DNA of 5,619 nucleotides, taken from Chromatiales bacterium. GTDB lineage: Bacteria; Pseudomonadota; Gammaproteobacteria; UBA6429; Thiohalophilaceae. Position numbers and translations under genes: made by a program. Of the stretch, positions 4,813 through 5,619 are shown piece after piece; within the stretch, counting starts at the first letter, position 1, and every line of letters begins with the position of its first letter. The stretch spans positions 1 through 5,619 of the forward strand of contig JALUTJ010000149.1 of assembly GCA_027057985.1 (NCBI GenBank), in the 5' to 3' direction. The notes beneath the pieces were generated by a model, which was not told the DNA's origin, made no database searches, and was given only the letters and a program-made list of their open reading frames with translations.

Positions 4813-5430
4813 ATGTTGTTTATTCCGCATTTAAAGACTGCAACCGTGATAAAGCTAAACGCTGCCATGCTCACATTACTGCTGCTAATACTATTTTTGC
4901 TCGCTGCCCCGGTAACCGCTGCCAGTAATTATGTCTATATCAGTGATACCCTGCGCGTCGGGGTGCGTAAGGAGCCACAAAGTGGCTTGCCGCCCATTGG
5001 GGTCGTTCTGACCGGAATGCGCCTTAAGGTACTGGAACGTCGTGATGGTTTTATGAAAATCGAGACTGACAAGGGGGTCATCGGCTGGATCAAGGATATC
5101 TATGTCACCGAGCACCCGCCCTCAATCATCCAGCTAAAAGCACTGAAGAAAAAGTATCAGCAGCTCGAAAAAGAACTGGCGACCAGAAAGGATACCGCGG
5201 CCATGCTGGAAAAAGCCAATATGGCTTTAAATGATCAGCTGGACGAACTTAAATCGGAACGTCAGCAATGGGTGCGCGAACGTGCCGAGTTACTGGCCAG
5301 CCAGTACCAGGAGAGTTCTCCCGTGGCGCTCATTATTCTGGTACTACTTCTGCTGGTAGCGAGCTTTGTTGGTGGCATTTTCTGGTACAAGCTTCGGGTA
5401 ATGAAGCGGCTGGGTGGACTGCGGGTTTAA
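4813..5430 (+). CDS. SH3b / coiled-coil / membrane-anchor protein (YgiM/TIGR04211 type)
   Basis: A 205-residue envelope protein. A signal peptide (core MLTLLLLILFLLAA, residues 19-32; cleavage near VTA, residue 36) is followed by a bacterial SH3 domain (about 38-100: YVYISDTLRVGVRKEP, GWIKDIYV). Next comes a charged heptad-like region predicted as coiled coil (about 105-165) and a C-terminal membrane segment (SPVALIILVLLLLVASFVGGIFWY, about 169-192) with a basic tail. This is the layout of TIGR04211 'SH3 domain protein' and E. coli YgiM: the SH3b domain would sit in the periplasm on a stalk anchored in the inner membrane. SH3b domains often bind peptidoglycan or proteins; the partner is unknown here. 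The start has AGGGA (4803-4807) with five bases' spacing; a later Met19 would remove most of the basic N-region. A FliA-type promoter precedes it. Its stop is only nine bases from that of the opposing gene. Confidence 0.87.
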   Translation: MLFIPHLKTATVIKLNAAMLTLLLLILFLLAAPVTAASNYVYISDTLRVGVRKEPQSGLPPIGVVLTGMRLKVLERRDGFMKIETDKGVIGWIKDIYVTEHPPSIIQLKALKKKYQQLEKELATRKDTAAMLEKANMALNDQLDELKSERQQWVRERAELLASQYQESSPVALIILVLLLLVASFVGGIFWYKLRVMKRLGGLRV

Positions 5431-5439
5431 ACTAACGAT

Positions 5440-5619
5440 TCAGGCACAGAGGGAATTGGCCATGGCCTCCAGCGCGGCATCTTCCTGTAGCACATCCAGT
5501 AGCGCCTCTTCGACATCGCTAACACTGAGTCCAAGTTGCTGACACAGTGCTTCATCCACCTGTTTTTCATCACTGTCCGAAAGTCCCTGCGCAGCCAGTG
5601 CCTGTCCGGCGAGCCGGGT
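5440..5619 (-). CDS. C-terminal part of an unrecognised protein, cut by the window edge
   Basis: The minus strand reads open from 5619 to a TGA at 5440-5442, giving the last 59 residues of a protein whose start lies beyond the right edge. It is acidic and Ala/Leu-rich, for example VDEALCQQLGLSVSDVEEAL and DVLQEDAALEAMANSLCA, and would be mostly alpha-helical. It ends in Cys-Ala. I do not recognise the family and assign no function. Reading the frame as coding rests on its openness over 60 codons, its amino acid composition and the tight convergent spacing to the preceding gene (nine bases between stop codons), typical of real gene pairs. The opposite strand shows no comparable frame. Confidence 0.65.
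   Translation of the reverse strand, partial: TRLAGQALAAQGLSDSDEKQVDEALCQQLGLSVSDVEEALLDVLQEDAALEAMANSLCA

Overview
The window looks like ordinary chromosomal DNA from a gammaproteobacterium of moderate GC content. The evidence is a YajQ-family protein, a DUF3565 zinc-ribbon-like protein, a YfaZ-family outer membrane protein, an SH3b/coiled-coil/membrane-anchor protein of the YgiM (TIGR04211) type, and an HU protein with a lysine-rich tail. The species cannot be fixed from the sequence. I see no tRNA, rRNA, transposase, CRISPR array or phage gene. Nothing suggests recent transfer, apart from two short repeat pairs around the rhodanese gene that may be chance.

Layout from left to right. Bases 38-767 (+) carry yajQ and a small DUF3565 gene, ending at a hairpin/T-tract terminator at 910-947. 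Bases 950-1828 (-) encode an exported two-domain rhodanese that converges on that terminator and has a TATAAT -10 box. A divergent intergenic region leads to 2048-2962 (+), a stand-alone protein with two cyclic-nucleotide-binding domains that both keep their phosphate-binding Glu/Arg. Bases 3097-3657 (+) encode a small outer membrane beta-barrel of the YfaZ family, preceded by a near-perfect sigma-54 promoter. A bidirectional terminator separates it from the convergent HU-like gene at 3727-4113 (-). A second divergent region (4114-4336), AT-rich and full of palindromes, precedes a small Rieske 2Fe-2S protein at 4337-4681 (+). Bases 4813-5430 (+) encode the SH3b/coiled-coil/anchor protein behind a near-perfect sigma-28 (FliA) promoter. 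The window ends in the C-terminus of an unrecognised minus-strand gene (5440-5619).

The genes do not form one pathway. They are mostly single transcription units, several in divergent or convergent pairs with their own control signals. The most notable content is regulatory: a sigma-54 site and a sigma-28 site within 1.8 kb, each in front of an envelope protein, and a perfect 14-bp palindrome inside the probable HU promoter. Two signalling-type proteins (the YajQ family, linked to c-di-GMP, and the double cNMP-binding protein) are nearby, but a functional link is only inference. I found no clear, previously undescribed multigene system.
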